A stretch of DNA of 64,000 nucleotides, from contig JAZQDD010000023.1 of assembly GCA_045546615.1 (NCBI GenBank), positions 1 to 64,000 of the forward strand, given 5' to 3'. Position 1 is the stretch's first letter. Every line of letters begins with the position of its first letter. Under the pieces are notes generated by a model. The model did no database searches. It saw nothing but the letters and a program-made list of their open reading frames with translations, and was not told the origin of the DNA. Shown one piece after another: positions 23,005-32,143 of the stretch. Both the position numbers and the translations under genes were made by a program. This DNA is from CAG-390 sp045546615. Its GTDB lineage: Bacteria > Bacillota > Clostridia > Oscillospirales > CAG-272.

Positions 23005-25608
23005 ATGAAGCACTTCAAATTCATCGCGCTTTTGATCGCATGCTCACTGCTTCTCGGGGCGTTCGCATCCTGCACGCCATCCGACAGTAGCAACACAACG
23101 GAAACAACACTGGCAGAAACAACACCGAGTGCGACTACACCTAACGCCACTACATCCTACGATACAACTCTTTCACCTGTCACCACCGCGACTCATGAAA
23201 CAACTAAAATCCCCGAAACGACCGTGACTCCGGAGACTACGGAGACTCCCGAAACCACGGAAACTACGGAAACTACGGAAACTACGGAGACTCCCGTAAC
23301 TACGGAAACTCCGGAGACTACAAAGACTCCCGAGACTACAAAAACTCCCGAGACTACAAAGACTCCCGAGGCTACAAAAACACCGGAGACTACCAAAGCT
23401 CCAGAAACTACTAAAGCTCCCGAGACCACCAAAGTTCCTGAGACTACTAAAGCTCCCGAGACCACCAAAGTTCCTGAGACTACTAAAGCTCCCGAGACCA
23501 CAAAAGCTCCTGTAACTACCAAAGCTCCCGAAACTACTAAAGCTCCCGAGACTACAAAAACACCCGAGACTACCAAAGCCCCCGAAACTACTAAAGCTCC
23601 TGTAACTACCAAAGCTCCTGAGACTACTAAAGCTCCCGAGACCACAAAAGCTCCTGTAACTACCAAAGCTCCTGAGACTACTAAAGCTCCCGAGACTACA
23701 AAAACACCGGAGACTACTAAAGCACCGGAGACTACAAAGACTCCCGAGACTACTAAAGCTCCCGAGACCACCAAAGCTCCCGAGACTACCAAAGCTCCTG
23801 AGACTACTAAAGCTCCCGTAACTACTAAAGCTCCTGAGACTACCAAAGCTCCTGAGACCACTAAAGCTCCCGTAACTACTAAAGCTCCAGAGACTACCAA
23901 AGCACCTGAGACCACTAAAGCCCCCGAAACTACCGCCCCCGTTGAGCCGGAACCGGAACAATTAATCGTTTTCACCGACGGTAAGTACAAAGCAAATCTG
24001 ATAATAAAGAGCGGCGCGAGCGATAGCGAAAAGGAAGACCTGCTTGCTCTCCAAGCTGTTTTTAACAAGGTTCTCGGCAAAACACCGCAAGCCTTGACTG
24101 ATGATGCCGAAGGCGCCTCATCCCCTGCTATTCTCATTGGCAAAACCAAACTGGCAGAATCCCTCTCCGTATATTCAAAGCTTGGTGCTGATGAGGCTTG
24201 CGCACAATTTATAAACAACAAATACATTATAGCCTACACATCCCCCAAATCATATATCATGCTAATTCAAAAAATAGAAGATAAGCTGCGCGAGTGCGCC
24301 GCAAGCAACACTGACAACATTATTATCGATTCCGAGTGGAACATAAATCTCTCTGCCTCCGAAGTCCTCGGATATGAAGTGGATAGGCTTCAAACGAAGC
24401 TTACTCTGCCAATTTACAACGGCAAAGCGTTTTCCAAGTCCAATGTTGACCTCGGTCAAGGCTCTGTCATGCACGTTGCCTCGAACACAAACCTCAATGA
24501 ATACAACCAATATCTTAACGACCTTAAGAAAAAGGGCTTTGTATTCTATACCGACAACGCGATAGGCGAAAATAAGTACGCCACCTTCCTTACCCAAACC
24601 CAGATAGTAAACGTAATGTATTTCCCGAACAAGAGCGAAACGAGGATCACTGTTGATAATAGATCGCAGTTTGACCTTACGGGACTCAAGTCGGATAACA
24701 TCTATAAAGAAGTAACCGACCCTTCCCTGACCGTTATCGGAATCGGTGAGTCGGGATATCCCGGCGGAATGGGCTACGTTTACAAGCTCTCCGACGGCAG
24801 ATTCTTCATCATAGACGGCGGTATAACAAGAGATGAGGAATGCAAGAACAAAGATATGTGCTCGGCAGAATGGCTCTATTACACGCTCCGTGAGCTTGCC
24901 GACGATCCCGAGAACATCGTCATAGCAGGCTGGCTCCTTACTCACATCCACAATGACCACGTCGGTGCGTTTATAGATATGGCGAAAGATACCAAATGCA
25001 CGAGCAGAATCACCGTGCAGACGGTTATATACAGCCAACCCAACGATCAGCACATGCAGGATATCGGCAAGTATTACAGGCGAGTGTGGATTCCCGATGC
25101 CCTTGAAAGCTGGAAGCCCGAGCGCGTTATCAAGGCGCACCCCGGTCAGGTGCTGTATTTTGCGGACGTTACGATAAATATTCTCGGCTCACAGGATCTC
25201 GTTCTCCCCGGAACTATCTCCTCCCACAACAATATGTCGATAGTAAGCATGGTAGAATTTAAGGGCTACGACGCGCTTTACCTTGCTGACTCCGAAAGCC
25301 TTATGAATAACCAGCTAAAGACCATCTACGCCGAGGAGCTTGATTGTGACATCCTTCAGCTTGCTCACCACGGCTACCACAACACGGGTGCGGGAGTTGT
25401 TTACGATTATACAGACCCCAGCATCGTTTTCTGGCCCGTAAGCACGGGACATTACGATGGCTCGGGTGGAGCGTATGTAAAGGGCGTAAGCTTTAACCAA
25501 AGGTTCTTTGCATCCGGCATAACCAACCACATTGCGGGCGAGACCAATATGACTATCAAAAACTTTAATACGTGGGTTCCCGAACCGAGATGGAACCCGA
25601 TGCCTTAA
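23005..25608 (+). CDS. Lipoprotein with long TTKAPE linker and metallo-beta-lactamase-fold hydrolase domain
   Basis: 867 residues. The signal peptide ends in a lipobox ('GAFASC', Cys about 23), so the protein is probably lipid-anchored outside the membrane. Residues about 38-312 are a low-complexity stalk of about forty 6-residue units (TTKAPE variants). After a mixed domain of about 320-570, the C-terminal part (about 580-860) is a metallo-beta-lactamase fold of the ComEC/Rec2-like type: 'YVYKLSDGRFFIIDGG', the metal motif 'THIHNDHVGA', 'DALYLADSES' (Asp ligand) and 'LQLAHHGYHN' (His ligand). It probably hydrolyses a phosphoester or ester on the outer face of the membrane; substrate unknown. 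AAGGAG precedes the ATG. Repeat number may vary between strains. Confidence 0.85.
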   Translation: MKHFKFIALLIACSLLLGAFASCTPSDSSNTTETTLAETTPSATTPNATTSYDTTLSPVTTATHETTKIPETTVTPETTETPETTETTETTETTETPVTTETPETTKTPETTKTPETTKTPEATKTPETTKAPETTKAPETTKVPETTKAPETTKVPETTKAPETTKAPVTTKAPETTKAPETTKTPETTKAPETTKAPVTTKAPETTKAPETTKAPVTTKAPETTKAPETTKTPETTKAPETTKTPETTKAPETTKAPETTKAPETTKAPVTTKAPETTKAPETTKAPVTTKAPETTKAPETTKAPETTAPVEPEPEQLIVFTDGKYKANLIIKSGASDSEKEDLLALQAVFNKVLGKTPQALTDDAEGASSPAILIGKTKLAESLSVYSKLGADEACAQFINNKYIIAYTSPKSYIMLIQKIEDKLRECAASNTDNIIIDSEWNINLSASEVLGYEVDRLQTKLTLPIYNGKAFSKSNVDLGQGSVMHVASNTNLNEYNQYLNDLKKKGFVFYTDNAIGENKYATFLTQTQIVNVMYFPNKSETRITVDNRSQFDLTGLKSDNIYKEVTDPSLTVIGIGESGYPGGMGYVYKLSDGRFFIIDGGITRDEECKNKDMCSAEWLYYTLRELADDPENIVIAGWLLTHIHNDHVGAFIDMAKDTKCTSRITVQTVIYSQPNDQHMQDIGKYYRRVWIPDALESWKPERVIKAHPGQVLYFADVTINILGSQDLVLPGTISSHNNMSIVSMVEFKGYDALYLADSESLMNNQLKTIYAEELDCDILQLAHHGYHNTGAGVVYDYTDPSIVFWPVSTGHYDGSGGAYVKGVSFNQRFFASGITNHIAGETNMTIKNFNTWVPEPRWNPMP
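23200..23940 (+). repeat. 18-bp tandem repeat encoding the TTKAPE stalk
   Basis: Units of ACTACTAAAGCTCCCGAG type, about 40 copies in imperfect tandem, with sub-periods (a PVTT variant recurs). Long antisense open frames across it are by-products of the repeat. Confidence 0.9.
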
Positions 25609-25616
25609 AAAAGATT

Positions 25617-25655
25617 GGGGTATCAAATGCCAAGCATTTGATACCCCATATTTTT
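25617..25655. terminator. Terminator between convergent genes
   Basis: GGGGTATCAAATG-CCAAG-CATTTGATACCCC with T run on the plus strand and an A/T run on the other side; serves the plus-strand lipoprotein and the minus-strand esterase. Confidence 0.85.
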
Positions 25656-26856
25656 ATCCGAATATTTGCAATTTTCCTTTGAAATCCTCGAACTTCACGT
25701 TCTCGCGTATGCGGGTAAAGCCCCACTTTGACACGAGCGCATCTGCGATTGTATCAGCAGTAGTTATGTGAGTGAGCAGACTGTTGTGGTCAGCCGCGCC
25801 CTCCGTGCCGTCCGCCCCGACCTTGGGAATAACGACGACCTGCATATAATCCTCTTTCATAATACCCGCATCCGTCATTGCGGAAACGGCGTATTTGCCC
25901 GCGTTGGAATTGGTGTGCGTCCACACCATATACGCATTCGGGTAAAGCTCGTGGAGCTTTTGCACCATGGCAACGACCTCTCGCTGATACGTGGCTTGTT
26001 CAAAACCATCCTTTGTAGTATCGTTACCGCCGATGTTAAAGAGTATCACGTCGGGAACCCACGCGCTATGATCCCATTTTGCGGTAGTCTGAGCACCCGA
26101 AACGTCATTCGAGGTGGTGATTCCGCTGTAGTCAAGCACTTTGGTAATAGCTTTATTGGGGGTATAAGCAACGCCCCAGCCGCTATGCGCCACAAACTGC
26201 ACGTCCGCGCCAAACATACGCGCGGTAAGATAGTTAAAGGCGTGAAGCGAGCTGCTGTTCGCGCTCGTGCGCGAGCAGGCTCCGTCGGTCTCGGTGTAAG
26301 CAAGCGAGCCGTAGCCCGAGCCGCCCGACGCGCATACCACCATGAATTTGAAATTGCCCGCATCATATTCTCTGTCGCGCTCCTCAAACGCGCCGTCCGT
26401 TTCAATCGCCAGAATGGACGTGATGGCATCGTACGGCTCGCTCATTTTAAGACACTTAACGGTATGCTTGCCCTCGGCAAGGCCCTCGACGATGGTTATA
26501 CGCTGGCGTCCGCCCGTCAGGCGGAAGGTGCGCTCGGGTGCGGCGGTAGGTATCGTCTCGCCGTCAACGGCGATGTTATAGTAGGGGTAGTGCGACTCCG
26601 AGCCGCCCGCGACGGTAGACTCAAACTCGACGTAAAGCGCAGTTCCAACGAAATCAATAGTAAAACCCGTTGCGGTATGGTAAAGTGTAACGCCCTCCCC
26701 CTTCGCCTCGTATCTGCCCTCCCACTTAACGTAGGGCGACGAAGCAAGCGCCTCACCCGAGATGAGCTTTACGCCCTGCGCCTCCTCTTCGGAGCAGGCG
26801 GCAAGCGTCGGGAGCAACATAATGATGCAGAGCATCAGGCAAATTATTTTCTTCAT
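25654..26856 (-). CDS. SGNH-fold esterase lipoprotein (CE2-like architecture)
   Basis: 400 residues. The signal peptide ends with the lipobox 'TLAAC' (Cys about 21). An N-terminal beta-sandwich (about 30-160) precedes an SGNH hydrolase domain (about 165-385), the layout of CE2-type carbohydrate acetylesterases. Motifs: 'VVCASGGSGYG' in the place of the GDS nucleophile block, 'FNIGGNDT' for the Gly/Asn block, and 'DHNSLLTH' near the C-terminus, fitting the Asp-His pair (DxxxxxxH). The likely role is removal of acetyl groups from polysaccharides on or near the cell surface; the exact sugar is unknown. The neighbouring membrane hydrolase at 26866 is 10 bp upstream in the same direction, so the two may act together. 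Confidence 0.82.
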   Translation of the reverse strand: MKKIICLMLCIIMLLPTLAACSEEEAQGVKLISGEALASSPYVKWEGRYEAKGEGVTLYHTATGFTIDFVGTALYVEFESTVAGGSESHYPYYNIAVDGETIPTAAPERTFRLTGGRQRITIVEGLAEGKHTVKCLKMSEPYDAITSILAIETDGAFEERDREYDAGNFKFMVVCASGGSGYGSLAYTETDGACSRTSANSSSLHAFNYLTARMFGADVQFVAHSGWGVAYTPNKAITKVLDYSGITTSNDVSGAQTTAKWDHSAWVPDVILFNIGGNDTTKDGFEQATYQREVVAMVQKLHELYPNAYMVWTHTNSNAGKYAVSAMTDAGIMKEDYMQVVVIPKVGADGTEGAADHNSLLTHITTADTIADALVSKWGFTRIRENVKFEDFKGKLQIFG

Positions 26857-26865
26857 TTTATCACC

Positions 26866-28950
26866 TTATCCCATCAGATAATAGATGGTAGTTCCGCTCG
26901 TGGTCATCATAATAAAGATAACGCAAACGACGATGGGACCTACCCACGCTCTGCCCGATTTGTTGAAGAAGAAGCGGTTGAGAAGCGGAAGTGCCGCCAT
27001 CAGCGGAATGATGCTGAACAGCATATTTACAAAGAGCCATTGGGGTGCGGCTGTGTCGGTGTAGCCGATAGTTCCCGTTCTGATAAAGGGGAGATATTCG
27101 ATAACGAGTATCGCCACAAGTCCGAGCGTGTTACCGAGGAAGGAAATGACCTTGCTGAGCCACTCGCTCCAGTTCGACGGACGCATCGAGCAGTTGACGC
27201 GCAGGGAGTTGGATATGTAGAATATAAGGAAGAACGGAATATACATAAGTCCCGCAAGGATAGACTCCCAAGTGAGCATCACCCTTGCCGAAACGAAGAA
27301 CAAACGCATATCCGTATGGAAAACGAGATACAAAAGGGCGTTGAGCCCGAAGAATGCGGCAATGAGAATTATCGCCATAAGGGGCGTTTTCCAAAAATCG
27401 CTTCCGCCAAGCTTCATCGGCTCAAGCTTTGAGAGGTATGATCGGCGCACGGCGGCAACGTCTCCGCCCTTTTTTGCGCGGGCGTGGTCGATGGCGTACT
27501 CAAGTCCCCAAGTTGCAAAGAAGATGGTAATACCGATAAGACCGTTGGCAACTGCCCAAAGCATAACGGCGTTGGTAAATCTCTGTGGGAAGAACCAAGT
27601 CTGCGTACCCGCCTTTGCCTCGGGAAACCATTCAACGCTCAATTCTACACAAACCATATAAAGCACGCAAGCTATTACGGCAGATGCCGCAAAAGACAGC
27701 CAGAATATAACTCTGCCCTTCACCTTCTGGTCTGCGGTGCGTGCAGGAAGCTCCTTTTTGAGGCTTGCAAAAAGGCGTGTGCGGAGCAAGAGACAGAAAA
27801 GCGCCATAATGAACACAAATCCGCCGATGAGAGCCATTCCGCTTCCGATCTCCTTCCACAGCCAACTGTGCGAGGTATCCTTGATGCCGTTTTGGAGATT
27901 TGCGCTGTCGTAATTATCGAATGCGTATCCGAAGAAGCGCACAAGGTTTGTCAGAGTTTCGTTGTCATACGGCTGTGCCGCGTGAATGCAGGACTCGTTG
28001 TTGATAACGGCGTAATTGCCCTCGTAGGGGTTGCCGTAATCCTTGCCCACCGTGACCTCGTTTACAGCTTCAAGACCTGCTCTTTTAAGCTGATAATTTA
28101 CAATATCGATAGCCTCGGGAGCGTAACGCATATCGCCGTTTCCGATATCAAGCCACTTCTTTTCATCATCGGAGAGAGTAGCGCCCGAAGCCTGCTTATC
28201 GAGTATCTCGTTTTTCTTCGTTGCGGTGGCGTTCTGGAACGCTCCCTCGTCATTCTTCGAATAACTGATTCCTATGTTACAATCGGCGTTAGTCCAGTTC
28301 CATCCACGGATGTAGCCCGTTATGTAAACGGAATTTATCCTCGACTTTGTTTTGGTGTCGCCCGCAAGCTTGCCCTCGCGCTCCGCGAGCTTCTGCGCGC
28401 CGTTACCGCCCGCAGAATGTCCCGTTGCGCCTATGAGGTCACGGTCTACCCAGTCAAACTCCGCCTTTCCCTCATCGGAGAAAAGATGATCCATCCAATA
28501 AAAGAGCCCGTAGCCCTCGTTTGTGGCAGACTGCGACTCGTAAGATGGCGAGGACTCGCCCTGTCCAAACGGGTCTATGCAAATAACGCCAAATCCGCGG
28601 CGGACAAGCTCAATACAGAACGATGCCTGCGTTTCCTTGGTGCGCTGAATACCGGGGGCAACAAGGATAAGCGGAACGGGATTTTCGGCAGATGCGTCCT
28701 TCGGCTTATAAACGTCAGCAACGTTCAGCGCGGGAAGTTTTCCGCTGTCAAGATAACGCTGATATGCCTTTGACGTGGACGTTTCAAGCGTTGGGGTGGT
28801 CTCTATCGAGGTGGTGTATATTTCAACGGAGAAAAAATCACTTTGGATAAGAGAGGCGAGAAATCCGCCAAGGACAACGAGCGCAAGACCGATGGCGAGG
28901 GCAGATTTAGCTTTATCCCAATTTTTGAACCAATCAAGTATCTTTTTCAT
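26866..28950 (-). CDS. Membrane protein with extracellular alpha/beta-hydrolase domain
   Basis: 694 residues. One membrane helix near the N-terminus (about 17-36), an alpha/beta-hydrolase domain (about 75-360), then about eight membrane segments to the C-terminus. Hydrolase motifs: 'PLILVAPGIQ' (oxyanion strand), 'GVICIDPFGQGES', the nucleophile elbow 'GATGHSAGGNG' (Ser about 176) and a late His in 'SCIHAAQPYDN'. The order (helix, hydrolase, helix bundle) places the catalytic domain outside the cell, and the multi-helix tail resembles acyl-transferring membrane proteins only loosely. It probably cleaves an ester at the surface. ATG 28950 has AGAGGTAAAT upstream. I do not recognise a named family. 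Confidence 0.78.
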   Translation of the reverse strand: MKKILDWFKNWDKAKSALAIGLALVVLGGFLASLIQSDFFSVEIYTTSIETTPTLETSTSKAYQRYLDSGKLPALNVADVYKPKDASAENPVPLILVAPGIQRTKETQASFCIELVRRGFGVICIDPFGQGESSPSYESQSATNEGYGLFYWMDHLFSDEGKAEFDWVDRDLIGATGHSAGGNGAQKLAEREGKLAGDTKTKSRINSVYITGYIRGWNWTNADCNIGISYSKNDEGAFQNATATKKNEILDKQASGATLSDDEKKWLDIGNGDMRYAPEAIDIVNYQLKRAGLEAVNEVTVGKDYGNPYEGNYAVINNESCIHAAQPYDNETLTNLVRFFGYAFDNYDSANLQNGIKDTSHSWLWKEIGSGMALIGGFVFIMALFCLLLRTRLFASLKKELPARTADQKVKGRVIFWLSFAASAVIACVLYMVCVELSVEWFPEAKAGTQTWFFPQRFTNAVMLWAVANGLIGITIFFATWGLEYAIDHARAKKGGDVAAVRRSYLSKLEPMKLGGSDFWKTPLMAIILIAAFFGLNALLYLVFHTDMRLFFVSARVMLTWESILAGLMYIPFFLIFYISNSLRVNCSMRPSNWSEWLSKVISFLGNTLGLVAILVIEYLPFIRTGTIGYTDTAAPQWLFVNMLFSIIPLMAALPLLNRFFFNKSGRAWVGPIVVCVIFIMMTTSGTTIYYLMG

Positions 28951-28967
28951 TATTTACCTCTTTCGGC

Positions 28968-28997
28968 AAAACGGCGGAAATAGATTCCGCCGTTTTT
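28968..28997 (-). terminator. Terminator of the InlB-repeat lipoprotein gene
   Basis: AAAACGGCGGAA(T)...TTCCGCCGTTTTT hairpin, just after the stop at 29007 on the minus strand. Confidence 0.8.
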
Positions 28998-29006
28998 ATT
29001 AATAAA

Positions 29007-29375
29007 TTATGCTGCTGTAAGGTATGTGTAAAGCTCAAGCGCGAGAGAGTTTTCGGTAAGGCGAGCCGCCATTCTGTCCGCCGCTACGACGGAAGTAGGA
29101 ATTTTCGCCTTTTCGATTACGCTAACGCCTGCAGTTGAGTTAATATTGTTTCCACAGCCCACAACTATGTCAAAGCCGCCCTCGTTAACAAGTGCGCCAA
29201 GACCTGCTACCTTGTTGTCCTCGGTAGTAGTCTCCTCCCATGTAATGTTCAGCTTGCTCACGTCGTAGCCCTTGCCTGCAAGATGAGCCTCAAAGCCCGA
29301 CTTGATGGCGGCAAGCTCATCGGCAGTTACCCAACTGCCATTCTTGGTCCACACGGAGATTTTAACGGAAGTATC
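29007..29375 (-). other. C-terminal copy of the small binding-protein-like module
   Basis: Residues about 920-1041: 'VKISVWTKNGSW', 'FDIVVGCGNNI', 'LYTYLTAA'. About two thirds identical by eye to the copy at 29566-29935. Confidence 0.7.
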
Positions 29376-32132
29376 AGCCGCGGGCGCTTCGGGAGCAGTA
29401 GTCTCGGGAACTGTAGTCTCGGGAGCAGTTGTCTCGGGAACGGTTGTCTCGGGAACGGTAGTCTCGGGAACGGTAGTCTCGGGAGCAGTTGTCTCGGGAG
29501 CAGTTGTCTCGGGAGCGGTTGTCTCGGGAGCGGTAGTCTCGGGAGCAGTTGTCTCAGGAGCGTATTCCTCGCCCGTCAGATAAGTGTAAAGCGCCTTTGC
29601 AAGCTCATTCTCGGTAAGAAGAGCTGCCTTTCTGCCCGCCGCAACGATGCTTGTAAGGATATCAGCCTTCGCAATGATGCTGACACCGCCGGTGGAGTTT
29701 ACGTTGTTACCGCATCCTACGATGATGTCGTACGTGCCTGCGTTAACAAGTGCGCCAAGGTCAGCTACCTTATTGCCATCCGTAGTAAGCTCCTCAAAGG
29801 TAATGGTAAGAGTGCTTACGTTCTTGCCGGCAGCGGTGAGAGCCGCCTCAAAGCCAGACTTGATAGCCGCAAGCTCATCAGCGCTTACCCAATCACCGTT
29901 TTTAGTCCATACGGCAATGAGAACAGTTCCCTCGGCACTTGCCGCTCTTTCCTCGTAAACGGCGTAAAGTCTTATCGCTCCTGCCGCATCCTTATAGTCC
30001 TGAAGATCGTACATGGAAATAGGCGCGGAGGCATCAAATACCACTTCTCCGCCCTCTTTCACAGCCCAGCCAACAAACTTGAAGCCTGACTTGGAGGGAG
30101 CGGTGATCTCCTTACCCGTTTCGCCAACGGTTGCGCCGCTTTCGTTGCCGTCAGCAACGATAATGATATCTATGCTCTGTTCAGGCTCGGTCTCGCCCTC
30201 GCAAGAGAGGACAACGGTAGTGCCGTTAAAGCTGAATTTTGCGTTGCCGTTAATGCTTGCAAGATAGCTCTCCGCAAGAACGAACGAAACGTCAGCCTGA
30301 CCGTCGTAAGAGCCCGCCGTAACGCTTACGGCTACGTTATTGCTACCCACGGGAGCAATAAGTGCCACAGCCGCAGGATTAGTATCAACGCTCTTTGTGT
30401 TGGGGTTTGCGTTAAGATATACGCAGTTATCAGCCTTCTCTGCTACCGCATACGCACTACCCTCGGTAAATGCGAAAACGTTTGCGGTAACGAAGCAGTT
30501 TTTAACACTGCCCGTAGCTTCCAGCTTACCTACCACGCCGCCGACGTTCTTTCTGCCGCCAACGTAGGAAAGTATCTTTGTGGACCTGTATTCACCCTCG
30601 ACATAGCAATCGGAGACAGTACCTGCGTTAAGTCCCGCAATACCGCCCACGTTCTCGTCCGCGTGAACTCTGATTCCCGAAAATCCGCATTCGGTAATGC
30701 TTGCGTTTGCCATATTGTAGCCAGCAATTCCACCGAAATTGGAGTTGTTTGTGCCGCTTGCGGCATCACCTGCCGCGGCATCATCGTAACGCTGTGCAAG
30801 GAGCTTTGCAGAGCCTTCCACAAAGCACTTGGTTATCTTACCTGCGTTGATACCCGCAATACCGCCGCCAAAGCTGTAATTGCTGAGCGACTTGCCGCCG
30901 CTTTCGGTGCTGTTCCACGCACCGAAGCATCCGTTTGACGTGCAAAGCTCGATAGTGCCGTAGTTAAGACCTACGATAGTACCGCCCGCGATGCAAGCCT
31001 TGACAGTACCCGTGGAAGAATCGTTCGTTACTATTTTACAGTTATAGACAGTACCGCCCGCAAGGTTCGTACCTACGACGCCGCCTGCTATACCGCGCTT
31101 GCCCTCTCCGTCGGGGAGAGTGTCGTTGAGCGCGTTTTCAAGTCCGTTCGCACCTGCAAGACCTGCGGTGCTTTCGATCTTTGCGGTGGTGTTTATCTTT
31201 TCTATTTTACCTGCATTGAAATCAGCGATAGAGCCAACGCTGTCATAAAGTGCGGTAGATACAGCACCTGCAACACCTACGTTATGAACGTATCCCTTTT
31301 CACCGACCTTGTAGATAGCTCCGCAGTTGCTGTTTGCAAGAGTTATCGTTCTGCCGTTTCCGTTAAGTACGCCATTGAACACAAAGCCCGTCTGGTCAAC
31401 TCTTGAGGTTTCAATAGTGATGCTTGCGGCAAGCTCAAAATATGTATTTTCAGCTACGTTCGCGCGGTTAACAGCGGCAAAATCAAGCGCATCGCCTATA
31501 AGATAGGGATTCGCCTCGGTTCCCGCACCGCCGAGAAGCACGTTCTCCGCAACTCCCGCATCAGAGGTCTGTGTGGTATCCTTGACGGATATCTTATACT
31601 TTCCGCCTTGAGGAATGGTGGCGGGAGTAAAGGTCACAAGATAATTGGCAGAATCAAATTCCACGCTGCCCGTAAGAGTGGTGGAAACACCTGCGGCATC
31701 GGTAATAACGACCTCGTATTTATCAGCGGCAGATGCGGCGCTTTGAGACCATACTATCTTGCTTGTGCAAGGCTCATTTGCCTTTCTGACATCCGATACG
31801 TGGGCAAATACCTGTCTGTAGCCGGCGTAAAGAGTGAGGTTTGCGGTAACGATACCCGTGGTGAAATTCCACAGAGTATCCTCGGCAAACGTGTCGCTTG
31901 TATACCAGCCCGTAAATACGAAGCCCGCATCCGAGAAGGTGGGCTTTGCAGGCTCGGTAATGCGTCTGCCGTTCTGAACGGTAAGTGCGTCACCGTACTG
32001 TTTACCCTCCACCATAAAGGTGACGGTAAAACCGTCAACAGGTGTCTCGGAATCGTCACCGCAGGCAACGAACATGCCAAGACACATGATAAGCGCAAGG
32101 ATCAGCGCTAAAATCTTTTTGAAGTCTTTCAT
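29007..32132 (-). CDS. InlB-repeat/GLUG lipoprotein with two small binding-protein-like modules
   Basis: 1041 residues. The signal peptide ends in a lipobox ('GMFVAC', Cys about 24). An InlB B-repeat (Flg_new type) at about 33-108 ('GFVFTGWYTSD'), a beta-helix region with GLUG-like turns at about 215-640 ('GGIAGLNAGTVSDCYVEG'), a second InlB-like unit at about 655-730 ('KFVGWAVKEGGEV'), then two homologous modules of about 120 residues (about 733-855 and 920-1041) joined by a 'TTAPETTAPE' linker. Each module has 'VWTKNGxW', 'DELAAIKSGFEA', 'DIIVGCGNN' and 'LYTYLT'. A related module sits inside the giant protein at 9932. The modules look like one lobe of a solute-binding fold; the ligand is unknown. 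GGAGAAG lies before the ATG. Confidence 0.83.
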   Translation of the reverse strand: MKDFKKILALILALIMCLGMFVACGDDSETPVDGFTVTFMVEGKQYGDALTVQNGRRITEPAKPTFSDAGFVFTGWYTSDTFAEDTLWNFTTGIVTANLTLYAGYRQVFAHVSDVRKANEPCTSKIVWSQSAASAADKYEVVITDAAGVSTTLTGSVEFDSANYLVTFTPATIPQGGKYKISVKDTTQTSDAGVAENVLLGGAGTEANPYLIGDALDFAAVNRANVAENTYFELAASITIETSRVDQTGFVFNGVLNGNGRTITLANSNCGAIYKVGEKGYVHNVGVAGAVSTALYDSVGSIADFNAGKIEKINTTAKIESTAGLAGANGLENALNDTLPDGEGKRGIAGGVVGTNLAGGTVYNCKIVTNDSSTGTVKACIAGGTIVGLNYGTIELCTSNGCFGAWNSTESGGKSLSNYSFGGGIAGINAGKITKCFVEGSAKLLAQRYDDAAAGDAASGTNNSNFGGIAGYNMANASITECGFSGIRVHADENVGGIAGLNAGTVSDCYVEGEYRSTKILSYVGGRKNVGGVVGKLEATGSVKNCFVTANVFAFTEGSAYAVAEKADNCVYLNANPNTKSVDTNPAAVALIAPVGSNNVAVSVTAGSYDGQADVSFVLAESYLASINGNAKFSFNGTTVVLSCEGETEPEQSIDIIIVADGNESGATVGETGKEITAPSKSGFKFVGWAVKEGGEVVFDASAPISMYDLQDYKDAAGAIRLYAVYEERAASAEGTVLIAVWTKNGDWVSADELAAIKSGFEAALTAAGKNVSTLTITFEELTTDGNKVADLGALVNAGTYDIIVGCGNNVNSTGGVSIIAKADILTSIVAAGRKAALLTENELAKALYTYLTGEEYAPETTAPETTAPETTAPETTAPETTAPETTVPETTVPETTVPETTAPETTVPETTAPEAPAADTSVKISVWTKNGSWVTADELAAIKSGFEAHLAGKGYDVSKLNITWEETTTEDNKVAGLGALVNEGGFDIVVGCGNNINSTAGVSVIEKAKIPTSVVAADRMAARLTENSLALELYTYLTAA
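29566..29935 (-). other. First copy of the small binding-protein-like module
   Basis: Residues about 733-855: 'TVLIAVWTKNGDW', 'YDIIVGCGNNV', 'LYTYLTGEEY'. Separated from the second copy by an about 55-residue TTAPE/TTVPE linker (29396-29565). Confidence 0.7.
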
Positions 32133-32143
32133 AGATCTTCTCC

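Noticed and set aside
23173..24227. Long antisense open frames (262 and 344 codons) rich in Ser/Gly or Val/Ser across the TTKAPE repeat
   Set aside because: They are by-products of an 18-bp repeat that lacks stops in several frames; they have no ribosome binding site and overlap a clear lipoprotein gene.
25768..27432. 554-codon plus-strand frame opposite the esterase and membrane hydrolase genes
   Set aside because: Arg/His/Ala-rich composition typical of antisense frames; it spans two well-supported minus-strand genes with lipobox, SGNH and membrane motifs.
29283..30089. Plus-strand open frame of Gly/Ser/Leu repeats opposite the TTAPE linker
   Set aside because: Complement of the repeat linker in the real minus-strand gene; no start signal and no recognisable domain.
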